The notes under the pieces were generated by a model. The model did not search any database. It worked only from the letters and a program-made list of their open reading frames with translations, and was not told the origin of the DNA. A stretch of 42,127 nt of DNA. It comes from Peribolospora baueri. Lineage: Eukaryota > Basidiomycota > Peribolosporomycetes > Peribolosporales > Peribolosporaceae. This document shows, in pieces, positions 1-11,010 of this stretch (its first letter is position 1; every line of letters begins with the position of its first letter). A program made the translations under genes and the position numbers. The DNA is taken from the NCBI GenBank assembly GCA_029717555.1, contig JAMDHS010000128.1, positions 1-42,127 of the forward strand. The letters are read 5' to 3'.

Positions 1-345
1 GGGCCCGCTGACCTCCTCGCCCTTCGTCCCTATCTCCTTCTCAACGTAGTAGCGCAACCAGCTTTTTACCTTACTCAGACCGAGACCTTGCCCCATAGTC
101 AAGCGTCTTCGCAACATCTCCATTCGTCCACGGGAAGGGCCCGCTGACCTCCTCGCCCTTCGTCCCTATCTCCTTCTCAACGTAGTAGCGCAACCAGCTT
201 TTTACCTTACTCAGACCGAGACCTTGCCCCATAGTCAAGCGTCTTCGCAACATCTCCATTCGTTCACCGGAAGGGCCCGCTGACCTCCTCGCCCTTCGTC
301 CCTCTCTCCTTCTTAACGCAGTAACGCCAACCGGCTTTTTACCTT
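1..345. repeat. Tandem repeat, period 136 bp, about 2.5 copies
   Basis: Units begin at 1, 137 and 273, each with GGGCCCGCTGACCTCCTCG. The first two are nearly identical. The third diverges after about 60 bp and fades by about 345. The period is not a multiple of three, so any peptide read through the array changes frame between units. The minus strand reads as plausible coding sequence (for example SKVKSWLRYYVEKEIGTKGE), so the array may be a duplicated tail of a gene lying left of the window. The array probably continues beyond base 1. Confidence 0.85.
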
Positions 346-621
346 ACTCAGGCCGCGTGGACTCTGGCCCATACGGCACATTGCACCTCTCTCTCTCTTG
401 CTTAGCGCGCGCGACCAGCAAACGCCGGCCGATCCTTGTTTCACGCACACGGCCTCTGCTGACTGTCGTGCTTGTCGAGCTCGACTTATAAGCGCTCCTC
501 ATGGCCGCCTCTTCCCGGGAGCTGGTGTTCGCTTTTTTGTCGTCTGTACAGACAATAAGCTCGTCCGACGGCTCTCTCTCTCGCGCTCCCGTTCTAACCA
601 AAGAAGCAAAACTCCACCGCC
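346..621 (+). promoter_or_regulatory. Upstream region of the secreted Gly-rich protein gene
   Basis: This is a CT-rich segment between the tandem repeat and the start codon at 622. It holds a TATA-like TTATAAG at about 485-491, roughly 130 bp before the ATG. It also has CTCTCTCT tracts at about 387-398 and 573-583, which are common in fungal core promoters. No gene is seen here. The promoter role is inferred from position and composition only. Confidence 0.4.
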
Positions 622-1535
622 ATGAAGGTCGCCACTCTTTTGGGCCCCGTCCTCCTCGCCCTCACCGTCGCCGCATACCCTCTCCACCAGGATTCCGGTT
701 CTGCCATCGTCCAAGCCCGCAATGCTGCCGACAACGAGTACAACGACTTTGTAGCCTGGCGTCTCGGTCGCCGCGGCTTTGACAAGCACGAGATAGACGC
801 CGAGCTTCAGAAGCGCCCGTTCCCGCCTTGGGGAGGCCTAACCGGCATTGCAGGCCTAACCGGCGTTGGTAAGTAACGATGCGGCCGAGTCGAGTCGCGT
901 CGCATCTTGTCTCGTCCTCGTCTCGTTACTCCGCTCTTCCTTTTTCGCCTTCTCCCTCCTACTCATACCTTCTTTTTTTCACTGCTCTATTTTCTCTTTC
1001 AGGTAACGCTGCCGCCCAGCAGGCGGCCAATGGCGGTATGGGAGGCGCTGGCGGACAAGGTGTCAACACGGCCACCGGTGGTGGGCTATTCGGGGGCGGC
1101 GGCACTGCCGTGTGAGCTGGCCTGTTTGTCGCGGCCGGCCGTCCACGCACTCATGCTGGCTCACCGCGTCGCCTTCTATCCACATCCCGCCGTCCCTTCC
1201 TTCTTTTCTTCTACGCAGCGGAGGCAATGGAGGACTCGGAGGTGCTGGCGGCGGAGGCGGAACGAAGTGCGTGCCGCGCCTATCCGATTCTATCGTACCA
1301 GTTTGCACAGCAAAGCACGGCACAACACAGCTTAGCTCAGCACGGGACTGCTCCCGCTCTTGCTCCTGCTCTTGCTTCCTTCCGTCGAGCAAACACGCTG
1401 ATTATTCTGTCTTTGGCCTTTCCATGCTTTTTTTCTTCTTTTCTTTTCACCCATACCATCTTATCCGAACCCCTGACCGACCGTCATGCCAGCGTCAACC
1501 AGGGCGGCGGCAACATTGCTCCCCCCAAAGATTAA
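622..1535 (+). CDS. Small secreted glycine-rich protein, cysteine-free
   Basis: Four exons (622-868, 1003-1111, 1219-1266, 1493-1535) join in frame to give 148 aa. The N-terminus MKVATLLGPVLLALTVAAYP is a clear signal peptide with probable cleavage near residue 18. The mature protein has a charged segment with RR and KR pairs (LGRRGFDKHE, LQKRPFPPWGG), which could be Kex2-type processing sites. The rest is glycine-rich (GGMGGAGGQG, GGNGGLGGAG) and ends GGGNIAPPKD. Donors are GTAAGT, GTGAGC and GTGCGT. The exon boundaries were chosen because other splices break the Gly-rich frame. No cysteines are present, so it is not a hydrophobin or a classical disulphide effector. The function is unknown; a cell-wall or secreted structural peptide is possible. 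It is convergent with the MET2 gene, with 237 bp between their stops. Confidence 0.72.
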
Positions 1536-1772
1536 GAATGCCTCTCGCTGGGCGGCATCGTCCCCTCATCCGGCCGTTTTCCGTCGCTTCATCGTTTCCC
1601 CATTCCGCTGCCAAGGTCCACTTCACCTTCGTGCCCTTCCCTTGTAGCGTTCTCCTTCCGCCTGAGCGGCGGCTGCGAAAGATCAATCAAATTCCGGCAA
1701 GAAACGAAGACATGTTGCGTGATAATAACGTTGCCAGACAAAAGTGTCCCAAACGGGACAGGTATCTATTCC

Positions 1773-3736
1773 CTACCATCTCGTCACGTCTTCTACCTCT
1801 CCAAACGTACTTTCCTTCTTCATCTCCTCCTGTTCGACCTCCTTATCATCCAACAGCCTCCCCTCATCACCAAAGTAGCCCTTATCGGCCAACCTCTCCT
1901 TCAAGAAGCCAGTGACGAGCCCGTCGATCTGCTCAAACTCGAGCAGGAACCCGTCGTGTCCGTCCGGGCTGGCTATCGTCGCCAGCGTGGAACCTGGAAT
2001 GAGAGAGTGAAGAAGCGTCTGTTCCGGTGGCGCAAAGAGGCCGTCCGACTCTACACTGATGATCAGCGTTCCGCCGGAGCAGAGCGGCTCGGGGAGAAGC
2101 GAGAGGGCGGAGCGGAGGGAGGCGATGTCGTCCTCGTCCTCGTCGTCCGACCATCCGTCCTCTTCCTCTCCCTCTCCCACACCCTCCGCACCTTGTTCTC
2201 GTCTCCGCCCTCGACCCCTTCCGAGATCATGCTGGTCCATCTTGCGAGTAAGGTGCAAGTAGCAGTTGGCGTCGAAGCGAGACACGAACTTGTCCCCCTG
2301 GTAGCGTAGGTAGGACTGCGCCGAGAAGATGGACGCGGGAGGCACGGACGGAGCGTAGGGAGGCGGTGTAGGCTTCTTTTCCGAATCGTTCGGCTGAGGA
2401 GTGGACTGGTCGATAGTAGAGACGCACAGTGCGGGTGTCCGCGTGGGTGCCGAGTCGATCGTGGCTGACGGAGGTGCCGGCGCGGTTGCGCTTCCCGCCA
2501 GGCCACCTGAAGACGTAGCGCTGATAGTTCCCGCAGCGCCGTCTTCATTGGCCTTTGCAGCAGCGTTAAAGACCGACTCGCTCGTTCCGTTCGCCTTTGG
2601 TGGCTCCTTCTGCTTGCCCTTGTTCTTATCCTCCACCACCCCGTTCTTCTTCGCCATCTTTCCCGCTTTCCTCCTTGCAAAACGGCTCTCAAAGCTCCAC
2701 CTGCTCCGGTACGTCAATAACGCCGCCATTCTAGCCGCCGCCAGGCCTCCCTTGGGCGGGTTGTCTAAATCGTAATGTCCGTCTGCGAAGAGTGGATCGG
2801 AATAGATCGATTGGCGCTGGGCCTCAGACCATGAGATGCACCAAGCGCTGTGTCGGGCGCAGGTGGCGATGGGGATGAGCGCGTGGATATAAGGTTCGCG
2901 CGAAGAGGTGCTGGCATAGGGGAAGCACAAAGGCCATTCGAGGACCGCCATGCCACCCATGGAGCCGCCGATCACGGCCGCCAGCGAAGCCACCCCGAGG
3001 TGATCAAGGATGAGCTTGTGGATCCTGCAGATGGGTGACGAATGAAAAAGGAAGAGAAGAAAAAAAGACAAATGCACAAATGAGTAACTATGAGAAGGGA
3101 GGATTGCCACAGCGAGACTGGCGGATCACCTACCGGACATCGTCCCGCACGCTGGTCGCCGGAAAATCAGAGCTCCATCGTTTGCCCGTGGCCGGGTTGA
3201 CGGTGACGGGCGAGGCGGAGCCGTATGGAGATCCGAGGACATTAGCACAGAAGATGAAGAATCGAGTCGGATCGAAGGCGCGGGACGGCCCTAGCAATGG
3301 GCCCCACCTGAACGGTCAAGTAATTCATGAGCATGAATGAATGCATAGCGATAAGGGCGTCTGTATTCCACTCTACATCGCACCGCCTAGGTGGAACAAC
3401 TCACCAATCCTGTACGTCCGCACTTCCGGTGAGAGCGTGACAGACGACGAGCACATTGTCCCTGCGCTCATTGAGCTTGCCCCAGGTCTTGTATGCGACC
3501 GGAACGTCAGTGAGCGTGACTCCGCTCTCGAGGGTGAAAGAGGGGATGACATAGATGGATTGCGAGGCGATGAGCCTGGCAAAGGGGGAAGTAAGACCTG
3601 CGGGCGCTCAACAGGTGGGGTGCGGGAGAATGTCCCGGGACAGAACGAATAGCAGGGGGAGCGCACAAGGTCAGCTCAGCACCAGTTTCGGGTGACACGT
3701 GAAAACGAGCAGCCTTCTCTTACCGTTGGCTTCCAT
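1773..3736 (-). CDS. MET2: Homoserine O-acetyltransferase (methionine biosynthesis)
   Basis: The product transfers acetyl from acetyl-CoA to homoserine, giving the substrate for direct sulphhydrylation to homocysteine. Four exons (3724-3736, 3405-3597, 3134-3307, 1773-3024) join in frame to 543 aa. The first coding exon is only 13 nt (MEANG). Family marks are SIYVIPSFTLESG, PVAYKTWGKLN, VVCHALTGSADVQDWW and the nucleophile elbow GGSMGGM (Ser about 148). The remaining triad members are Asp about 454 (ESDGLF) and His about 483 (DGHDGF). This is an alpha/beta-hydrolase fold. Two low-complexity insertions enlarge it: a K/P/S/T-rich stretch of about 115 residues after residue 245, and an acidic/Arg-rich loop (EEEDGWSDDEDEDD) before the Asp motif. 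They sit between core elements and probably form surface loops. The enzyme is expected to be cytosolic. Confidence 0.95.
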
Positions 3737-4219
3737 CGCCTTACTATCTTTCCAGCGTGAGGTTCAAAGCCGCCACAGAGTGACTGAGTGTGCTCTGGAT
3801 TACTTTTCCCACCTGCTGGCTTGGCCAAAGCGCCTTCTGGTCCGTGCGCTACTTCAGAAGGGAGTGGGTTTTCAAGAAGAACAGACGAGCTCAGTGACTG
3901 CCTCGTTCGACTTTTTTGAGTTATGTCACGTGATTTCGATCAAAGCACGCCTTTTTCACGGGGCTTTCTATCACCACCGATGGGCACGTTCCTAGCTTGA
4001 TGGAAGGTGGTGAGAAGCGAAGTGATCAGTCAAGTCGCTGGAAAACGACGTCCCCCAACTCGATCTCGCCTGGAGATGGCCGGCATTCACAGCTCGCAGC
4101 TCGGACTAAGACCATGCGTAAGGTGTAAGAGCGCACAATGTGCTCGCGGCCGGTTGGCCTCACCAATTTGACTTCGAGATCGCTATGTGGCCTAGGCGAC
4201 AAACGCCTTACCTACAGTA
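3737..4219. other. Intergenic: MET2 upstream and RINT1 downstream region
   Basis: About 480 bp lie between the MET2 start and the RINT1 stop; both genes read leftwards. Apart from the E-box at 3926-3933 I see no gene or RNA. Short frames here have no recognisable content. Confidence 0.6.
3926..3933. promoter_or_regulatory. TCACGTGA palindrome (Cbf1-type E-box) upstream of MET2
   Basis: The octamer TCACGTGA lies 190 bp upstream of the MET2 start codon. In ascomycete yeasts Cbf1 with Met4 and Met28 binds RTCACGTG to drive sulphur-assimilation genes. A second site, ACACGTGA, lies at 3694-3701 inside MET2 intron 1. Presence is seen directly; use as a sulphur-control element in this organism is inferred. 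Confidence 0.5.
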
Positions 4220-7200
4220 CTACCGCCAACACTCCTCCCTCTTCCTCAAAACCTCCCTTACCTCCTTCCTATTGAGACACCTAACGCCCACGGCGTCCAT
4301 CACCCTCGCGTACTCGCTATCCTCGGATCCCTCCCCGAAGTGGCCATCATCATCAAATGCCAATGCCATCACCTTGCTAAAGCTTGGCCTGTCTCGTCCG
4401 TCCCCCGCCGACGAAGGCTCGGAGGCAGAGGCTAGAGCGGGAGGGAGGGAGAGCAAAGCACAAGCATCGCGCATCCTCCTCCACTGTCTCTCTGGGAACC
4501 TTCCCAATGCCCCTGGCCTGCCAGAACGCTCTGTGGCCTGCACGGCACAGGCCTCCCATCCCTCCCTTACCTGCTGCGCCAGGCGCAGGCCTCCGAGCTC
4601 GTTCCAACTGTTCCGCCCTGAGCGGAGGACCAGCCGGTCGAAGATGTAAGTGTCCAGGGAAGAGACGATAGAGCGGAAGAGGTGTAGGAGGAGGGGGGGA
4701 GGAAGCAGGGTAACAAGCGTGGTAAGGTGGGTCGAGAGGTGGGAAAGCGCTGGGACGAGGGACGGTGGGAGGATGGTGGTCGTCGTATCTGTGTACAGAG
4801 ACGGGTGCCAGTCGCTACGGGGCGCGGGGTCGGATAAAGGAGGGAGACGAACGGGGTATGAGCCTCAATGCAGCCCGCTCTTGAAATTCGCCCATTTAAT
4901 AAACTTTCCACCTTACCTATTATTGATCCACTCCCGAGCCTTTTCCGTCGTCTCGCCAACCACCAACCTAACCATCATTGCCTCCGCCCTTTCCGCCACG
5001 CGCTTGTACGCGGTCTGTAGTTCAGCGAAAACGCTTCCTTCGATTACCAGCTGGCTCTGCTCCCCAACTTTTGATCCCTCCCGCACGCCTGAGCGCGGTG
5101 TGACTGGCCTTCCCACGCCGCCATCGCCGCCGGACGACGAGCGAGCCAAGCCCGCAGAGGTTGCAGCATGGTTCAAAGCAGCAGAAGCCTTTGCATGAAG
5201 CTGTGTACGCCTTAGCAGCGAGGCGAATGAACCCAGATCCGCGTCCTGGTCTGGATCATCTTCGCGCGTCGCCGTCAGAGAAGTAGTGTTGGAATTAGAG
5301 ATAGCAGAGAAGGCGGTGGATGGAGAGGCTTGGATGTCTGCCCAGAGCTCGACGAAGAACTGAAGGGTGAGGGAACGTAAGCCGTGTGCCAGACACGCGA
5401 GCAAGAAAAGTCAGTTGATCAGCACGGTCGAAGGCTGATAGGAACGGATGGAGGTAAGGACGCTGACTCACCGGCTCATCAGCCCAAGCGGCCAACGTAT
5501 CACCAATCCACCTAGCGCTACCCCCTGCCTTCCAAAGTCTACCCAACCCTCTCACTCCTCTCACCATATCCGAGCCTCCATTCGCGCTGGCATCCTGCTG
5601 GATAGCTCCAGGCACGGCGCGCATAAGGACCGAACTTAGGCTTTCGAACGCGTCGAGCGAAGAGGAGAGGCGCTGAAGGTATGCAGACAGGAGGGGCAGC
5701 TGGATGACGGAGATGAAGCGAAGCTTGTGCGTGAGCGAAGGTAAAGGAGAATACCGCATCGTGACGCCTTGGACAAGGTCGGCGAGGCGGGTGGCAGAGT
5801 TTGTCGGGTGGAGCGCGGTAGAAACATCCTCGTTTATTGTCCAAGCTGATTGGTCGAGGAGGATCTGGTTGTACTGATCCTCAGCAACTAGCGAGATGCA
5901 GGCGTATGGACAAAATGTGAGCCGATCGTGACCGGTGAGTGGCGTGCAAATCCTTTGGGTGGGACTAGTCGGTGATAAAAGCACAAACAACTCACATCGA
6001 TGCTCCCCCTCCAACCATTGAGTGAACCACCCCTCCTTCCCCAACAGTACGGTCGCCAAGCCCCTCCACTGCCCTCTCTCCCTCTCTTTCAAACCTTCGT
6101 CTCCGTGCTGGACGTCACCTGACTTTATCGCTGAAGACAGACCAACGCCGTATTTCTCTCGAATCGCCTCGTCATAAACGAGTGCTTGGTAGATCGTATG
6201 TGCTAACAATGGTGGATGGGGTATCAATGCGGGAACGGAGCGTCGTAACTTTCGGATGAGAGGTTGGAGGAGATGATGAAAAAAATCGTGCTGAAAAAGA
6301 AGAAATTCATTGGGGAGGAAAACAGTCAAGAGAAGAGTAAAATTAGAGACGAACAGAACATGATTGTTCTCACCAGAGCATTGGAGCCTCTGAGACCAAA
6401 TTCGTCCAGAAGGTTTTGTACTTGGGTTGTTAAGAAGACCTCGTGCGCGTGGAGAAGGTTAAGCATATGTGTCATATACCATTCGGGCTATCAGATGCCG
6501 GACAAAATGCAAGCAGAAAAGTCAACAAATCAGCTCTCGGGCATCAATCAGGTCCACATCTCCTCTTTACTGACCTTGTCAATCCTGTTCGTCCCCTTCT
6601 TGCCATCAAAGTGATAGCGGAAGCGGAGGATGAGAGGTTGAGCCAGAGCTCCGATCGCAAGCGACGGTGCATACGCCTCGGAACCAGGCTCCGGGCATTG
6701 GGCTTGTTGAGGTCGGGCAGGTAGGAGGGATAGCTCTTCCGCTCTGCATGGACGACGAGAAAAAGATGAGCTCCAGTAAAAACATGGGCTGTAAACCGTC
6801 GCTTTGGACATGCGCTCACCTCCTCTGTGCCAAGCATATCTTCCGCCATGACTCTTTCAGCGCTCGGCCTTGATCGCTTGTAAAGTCGATCGGCAGCTCG
6901 AGTTTCGTCGGCCATCCGAGATCGTCCAGTCGCTTCTCGAGGTCACTGAAGTTTAAATGGGCAGCGAGAAAGAGAGGGAAAACATTCATATAGAGTGATA
7001 AAGAGCATTCAGTAAATGAGCTCTGTCCCGCGCACAGAACCAAGGACAAAAGGGGCAGGAAAACACTCACCTCGCAAGGAAGGCCTTGACCGCAGCCCAC
7101 GTCTCATCTCGAACCGACCGTGTAAACAAAAGGGCATAGGCTCCTCCGCCTACCGACTCCGAACCAGCTCCCGACACGAACTCAGGCAGCAAGGATTCTG

Positions 7201-8024
7201 AGTTCCCTGAGGGGATACCACAGGCAGTTTGGATGGAATTTACGAGGGAGCACAGCTCGGAAAGGGACGACAATGCCGACGAGAGGGATTTAGGAAGCTC
7301 TTCCCGGACAGCGAGACTGGTGTATTAATAAGGCCGAAGTGAGCACGCTACCTGATTGTGTATCCGTTTGGATGTCTCCGGTCTAAGACTCCTGTGCTCA
7401 CCTCAGCTCCTCCGCCCTAGCGAGGACGGAGTAATACGCCCTGGCCCTTTCCAGCTCTTCTAGCTCCAAATTCATCGCTTCCAGATCCTCCAGAAGTGTC
7501 CTTCTCTGTCCCTTGCCCTTGCCTTCAGCTGCTACTTCATCCCCCGCTGCCAGAGCACCCGAAAAACGCACACCTGAGACGAGTTCCTCGCAGAGATCTA
7601 TCAGCTCGTCCTCCAGCTCTGCATATTGCGTTCCTTGGATCTGATGCACCTCCGAGAGGAGCGTCCGCACAGATGAGAGGCTCGTCAGGAGAGCTGTACG
7701 TGTCGTTTCGGTAGAAGTTGCGAGCTGTGAAATTCATCGCGACCAGGTGAGTTGAAAGAACCAAGCAGACCTCAATCCCAGACCACATACCTCTGCCTCC
7801 AAAGCCGCATTATCCTCCCCTCTTTCCAAGACCTCGCCCTGCAAAGCAGCCGCGAGACTCCCCTTCTTTCCCGCCTCGAGCTCCTGACGCTTCCAGTCCA
7901 CATAGACCTGATCGAGATATGCGAGTGCGCGCGCTCTGCGGTCTGCGCAAGTCGGAGGAGAAAGAAGGGATTGGATCGTTTGCGGAGTGAGGTCCGGGGT
8001 TGGTAGGAATGAGCTGCTCGCCAT
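4220..8024 (-). CDS. TIP20: RINT1/TIP20-family vesicle tethering protein
   Basis: Subunit of the Dsl1/NRZ complex that tethers COPI vesicles at the ER. Ten exons (7791-8024, 7402-7724, 7071-7316, 6820-6945, 6575-6743, 6374-6487, 5996-6290, 5472-5887, 4917-5359, 4220-4814) join in frame to 986 aa. Diagnostic stretches are FRYHFDGKKGTNRIDKPEWY (about 348-370), LDQSAWTINEDV followed by LHPTNSATRLADLV (about 510-545), LQRLSSSLDAFESLSSV and the C-terminal WNELGGLRLAQQVREGW. The N-terminal third is helical and probably coiled coil, as in the family. The last intron (4815-4916) uses a TAG acceptor that I picked for phase, so the start of exon 10 is the least certain junction. The start codon is the only ATG ahead of the helical region and faces PEX10 across a 224-bp shared promoter. 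Confidence 0.9.
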
Positions 8025-8248
8025 CGTTGATGTCGTCTCGCCGACGTCGGCCTGTGGATATCATCATCACGAGTCCAACCTTCGAGCGTGGCCTGTGCTC
8101 CTGGACCGCGCTGGTAACCCTACTTTTCTTCCCCACGTGGCTACCGATCACGCTGAACATATCCGGGGAACATTAACCGCTGTCCGACCACGACCATCCC
8201 GTCCGGGTCTGGTCTGTCCCACGAGCATCGCAAGGCAGCATTCGCGCA
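8025..8248. promoter_or_regulatory. Shared divergent promoter of RINT1/TIP20 and PEX10
   Basis: 224 bp separate the two start codons. A palindromic CCACGTGG lies at 8133-8140, near the middle. No TATA box is evident. Co-regulation is possible but not shown. Confidence 0.6.
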
Positions 8249-10090
8249 ATGGCGTCTCCAAGGCCGTCTTCAACATCGCAAGACGTTTTGGGTGCTTCTT
8301 CCACTCCTCCGACCGCCTCCTCCGTAACTCCAGGTCCTTCTCGTTTGCTTGCCGACCAGTTGTCCCCTCCACCGGGTGGAAGCCTCGCAGGCGCTGGAAC
8401 CGAGGACTCGGAGCATGCGGCGCCATTTGGCAGAGGACACAAAGGGAATGCTAAAAGGTATCGCTTTGCATGGGCTGGGCAGCCTGAGATCAGTGAGTGT
8501 TGTGTCGCCGCGCCTCAGCTTGCCATCTGAGCCGTTGCTGCTGGATGCTTTCTGTGTCGACTCATGGTGTGTACCTTTCGCCTCGACAGTCCGAGCTGAT
8601 CAGAAGGATCAGTACTACCTCACTCTTCTACGAGAACAAGTTGAGGATGTTTTGCGGGCGATTATGGGTACGTGATCAGACGCTTCCTTGGTATGCACCG
8701 GATTCTCACTGTTGGGGTCGGCAGAACCGCTCACCACTTAACTTCGCACACTCCATGCGCCAGGAACCCGATGGCTTCAGACCCGAGCGAGGGAGATCGA
8801 CCTGCTCTCTCACTTATCTTACTTTGCTTTGACTACCTTGCTTGGAATGCAGACGTTGGGGGAGGAGTACGTCTCGGTGATGCAGTGGGCAGATAGAAAG
8901 GGCAAGTTGCCAGGGAGGAAGGTAAGCTATTTCTATTTATTGCGCAACGATACTTTTGACTCATCTGTTCACGCCGGTTTCATGTTGTTTCCCCTTAATG
9001 TAATGCTGTTCTGTCTACACAGCGCCGAGCTATGCTAGTCACTCTGCAGATCTTGGCTCCATACTCTTTAGCACGATTATACACCCACATCCGCACATCA
9101 CTGCAACGTTCATCCCAGGATGCAGTCATACAGGCCCAAGAGAGCAGAAGGACGGGTACGGTTCTTTTCGATCCCTCCCCTTCGCCTTCCTCTTCCCAGG
9201 CAACCCTCCAACGCCAGCCCTGGAAAGCTGCCAAAGCCCGTCTTGCATCTGCTCTTCCCCCACTTTCCGACCTCCTCTCTCCAACGGGTCCTATTGCTCT
9301 TTTATCGGCTGCGCATCTCGCGCTCTTCTACATCCGCGGCAGGTACCACGACTTGTCTCACCGCTTTGCAGGAGTCAGATACATAACCACTGCCCGGCGA
9401 CCACGTGGCGAAGCGGGGAAGGGCGAGGAGCGAGGTGGAGAGTATGCTGTTTTAGGCTGGTTACTTGGTGCGCAGTTGGTGGTCACGGTTGGGAGGAGCC
9501 TGATGAGGATGAGGAGAGAGAGGAAGGAGAAAAAGAATGCGGTGGAAGCAGCCGAGGAGGCGCTTCTTCGAGGAGCGGGAGAAATCCCCCAGGGAGAGGC
9601 AGAGAGTTCGGGACACAAGGGAGAGAAGGACAAGGAAGACGACCAGTCCGCCATCTTTCTTGACGACGTAAAATGGACGCACGCCACGTCTCCTCCGACG
9701 TCTCTCTCAACGCCTCCGCAACCCGCATCTCTCCCTTGCCCCTCCTCGACTATCCCACTAGCCTACCCGCCTCTCACCTCGCCAGCCGAGGCGACAATCC
9801 GAGACCAGACGCTCCGCTGCACGCTCTGTCTCTCTGAACGCGTGCCGCAAGATGGTGCTAGTGCCGTTACGGAGTGTGGTCATGTGTTTGATTGGGAATG
9901 CATTGTCGGATGGGGAAGGGGGAAGGTGAGTTGCACGTGCGAGGGAAAGATATCGACCGCGGCAGCGAGCTGAGAAGAATTTTGTTGACTCCATCTTTTG
10001 GCCTTCGTTGTGCCGGCCGCGAAGGCCGAGTGCCCATTATGCAGACAGGCGCTCAATCTGTCTCGCATCGTCCCGGTTTACAACTTCTGA
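8249..10090 (+). CDS. PEX10: Peroxisomal RING-finger E3 ligase PEX10
   Basis: Integral peroxisomal membrane protein that, with PEX2 and PEX12, ubiquitinates the PTS1 receptor PEX5 so it can be recycled. Five exons (8249-8492, 8590-8667, 8764-8921, 9023-9925, 10025-10090) join in frame to 482 aa. Family marks are IIRADQKDQYYLTLLREQVE, REIDLLSHLSYFALTTLLGM, QTLGEEYVSVMQW and a C3HC4 RING near the C-terminus (CTLC, TECGHVFDWECI, ECPLC). It ends a few residues later (RIVPVYNF), as PEX10 does. The first 70 or so residues are Ser/Thr/Pro-rich and unconserved. A basic/acidic linker fills about 330-430. The acceptor at 8763 was chosen because it restores GTRWLQTRAREIDLL. The last intron has an AAG acceptor and splits the RING between its third and fourth zinc-ligand pairs. 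Confidence 0.94.
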
Positions 10091-10406
10091 GGCAGCAGTC
10101 TTTCCACCTACAGCCCAGCTATTCGACCACACCCATGTGATTGACGTGCCAATGTGGTCTCTCAACGCCGAGAGCACCGAAGCTTTCCGAGTCTCTTACC
10201 GCCGTCGAGCGAGGCGTTTGACCTCTGTACTAGTCCTTCCGCCAGAGCGACGACGGAGAGAGAGTTTCTGACATTGGAGTAGATTTGCACGCGTAATATA
10301 TGTACAGCGGGGACGCCCAACCAAGAAAACGCGCCGCCAGCGCTCCGTTCACGGAATTCAGACGAGCTTGCTTACCCCCCCTTGCTCGTGTGCCACCCTT
10401 CTTACA
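10091..10406. other. Intergenic between convergent genes
   Basis: 316 bp between the PEX10 stop and the stop of the next, opposite-strand gene. It probably contains both 3' UTRs. Nothing else is recognised. Confidence 0.6.
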
Positions 10407-11010
10407 TCAAGCAAGAGGATCAGCGCTCTCCACCCTCGCCGCCTTGACCGCCGGATCCCTACTAGCGCCGAGCATGGCCGCGTGCGTTTTTAGCATCTCG
10501 ACCTCCCTCTTGAGCTCGGTGATGCTTTTGGCGTGCTCGGCCAGTTGTGCGTCTTGCGTGTCCGAGGAGTGTTTCAGCGCAGTGTAGATCTTGTTGAGAG
10601 GGTGGTCCGGCTTGGGAGAGGGCACGGGAGACGGACGAGAAGGGTTGGCTTCAGTTGGCAGTACGGTCCAAGAGGACGAGAACCGAGCCTCCAGTGCGAT
10701 ACGACGACGAGACGGACGACTTCGGCCGGGGACTCACATCTTCCGGTAGAGGCTTAGGCTTGAGCTGAAGCCACGGGTCGTCCTTCTCTTTCTTCTTCTC
10801 CTCCTCTGACTTCCGCTGTTCCTTCTCTTCGGTCTCCTTCTCCTCCGCTTTCTCTCCCTCACCTCCCGGAGTCCCTGTCGGTCGGGTCGTGACGAAGGTC
10901 GCTCCGGCGCGAGCGAACTGCGACGGAACTGTCGCTGTTCGATGCTGCGCTGAGCAGAGCGCGGGGATGCGGCCGAAGGGGCGGCGGACTGCGCGGGTGG
11001 TGGCGGACAT
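10407..11010 (-). CDS. Hypothetical, probably mitochondrial charged/coiled-coil protein
   Basis: Two exons (10688-11010 minus intron 10689-10737, then 10407-10688) give 184 aa. Exon 1 is 10738-11010. The ATG at 11010 starts an Arg/Ala/Ser-rich, acid-free leader (SATTRAVRRPFGRIPALCSA) typical of a mitochondrial presequence. An E/K-rich segment (EEKETEEKEQRKSEEEKKKE) and DPWLQLKPKPLPED follow. The second exon has a heptad-like helix (AEHAKSITELKREVEMLKTH). The 49-nt intron uses GTGAGT and a GAG acceptor. I chose that acceptor only because it keeps phase 0, so this junction is tentative. I do not recognise the family. An ATPase-inhibitor-like or assembly factor was considered, but no diagnostic motif was found. 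Confidence 0.6.

Noticed and set aside
4530-4566. Possible short intron (GTAAGG to CAG, about 34 nt) in the last RINT1 exon
   Set aside because: Too short for this genome, and reading through keeps the conserved WEACAVQATERS frame open.
10407-11010. Identity as the mitochondrial ATPase inhibitor (IF1/INH1)
   Set aside because: The presequence and charged helix fit loosely, but the conserved inhibitor motif is absent.
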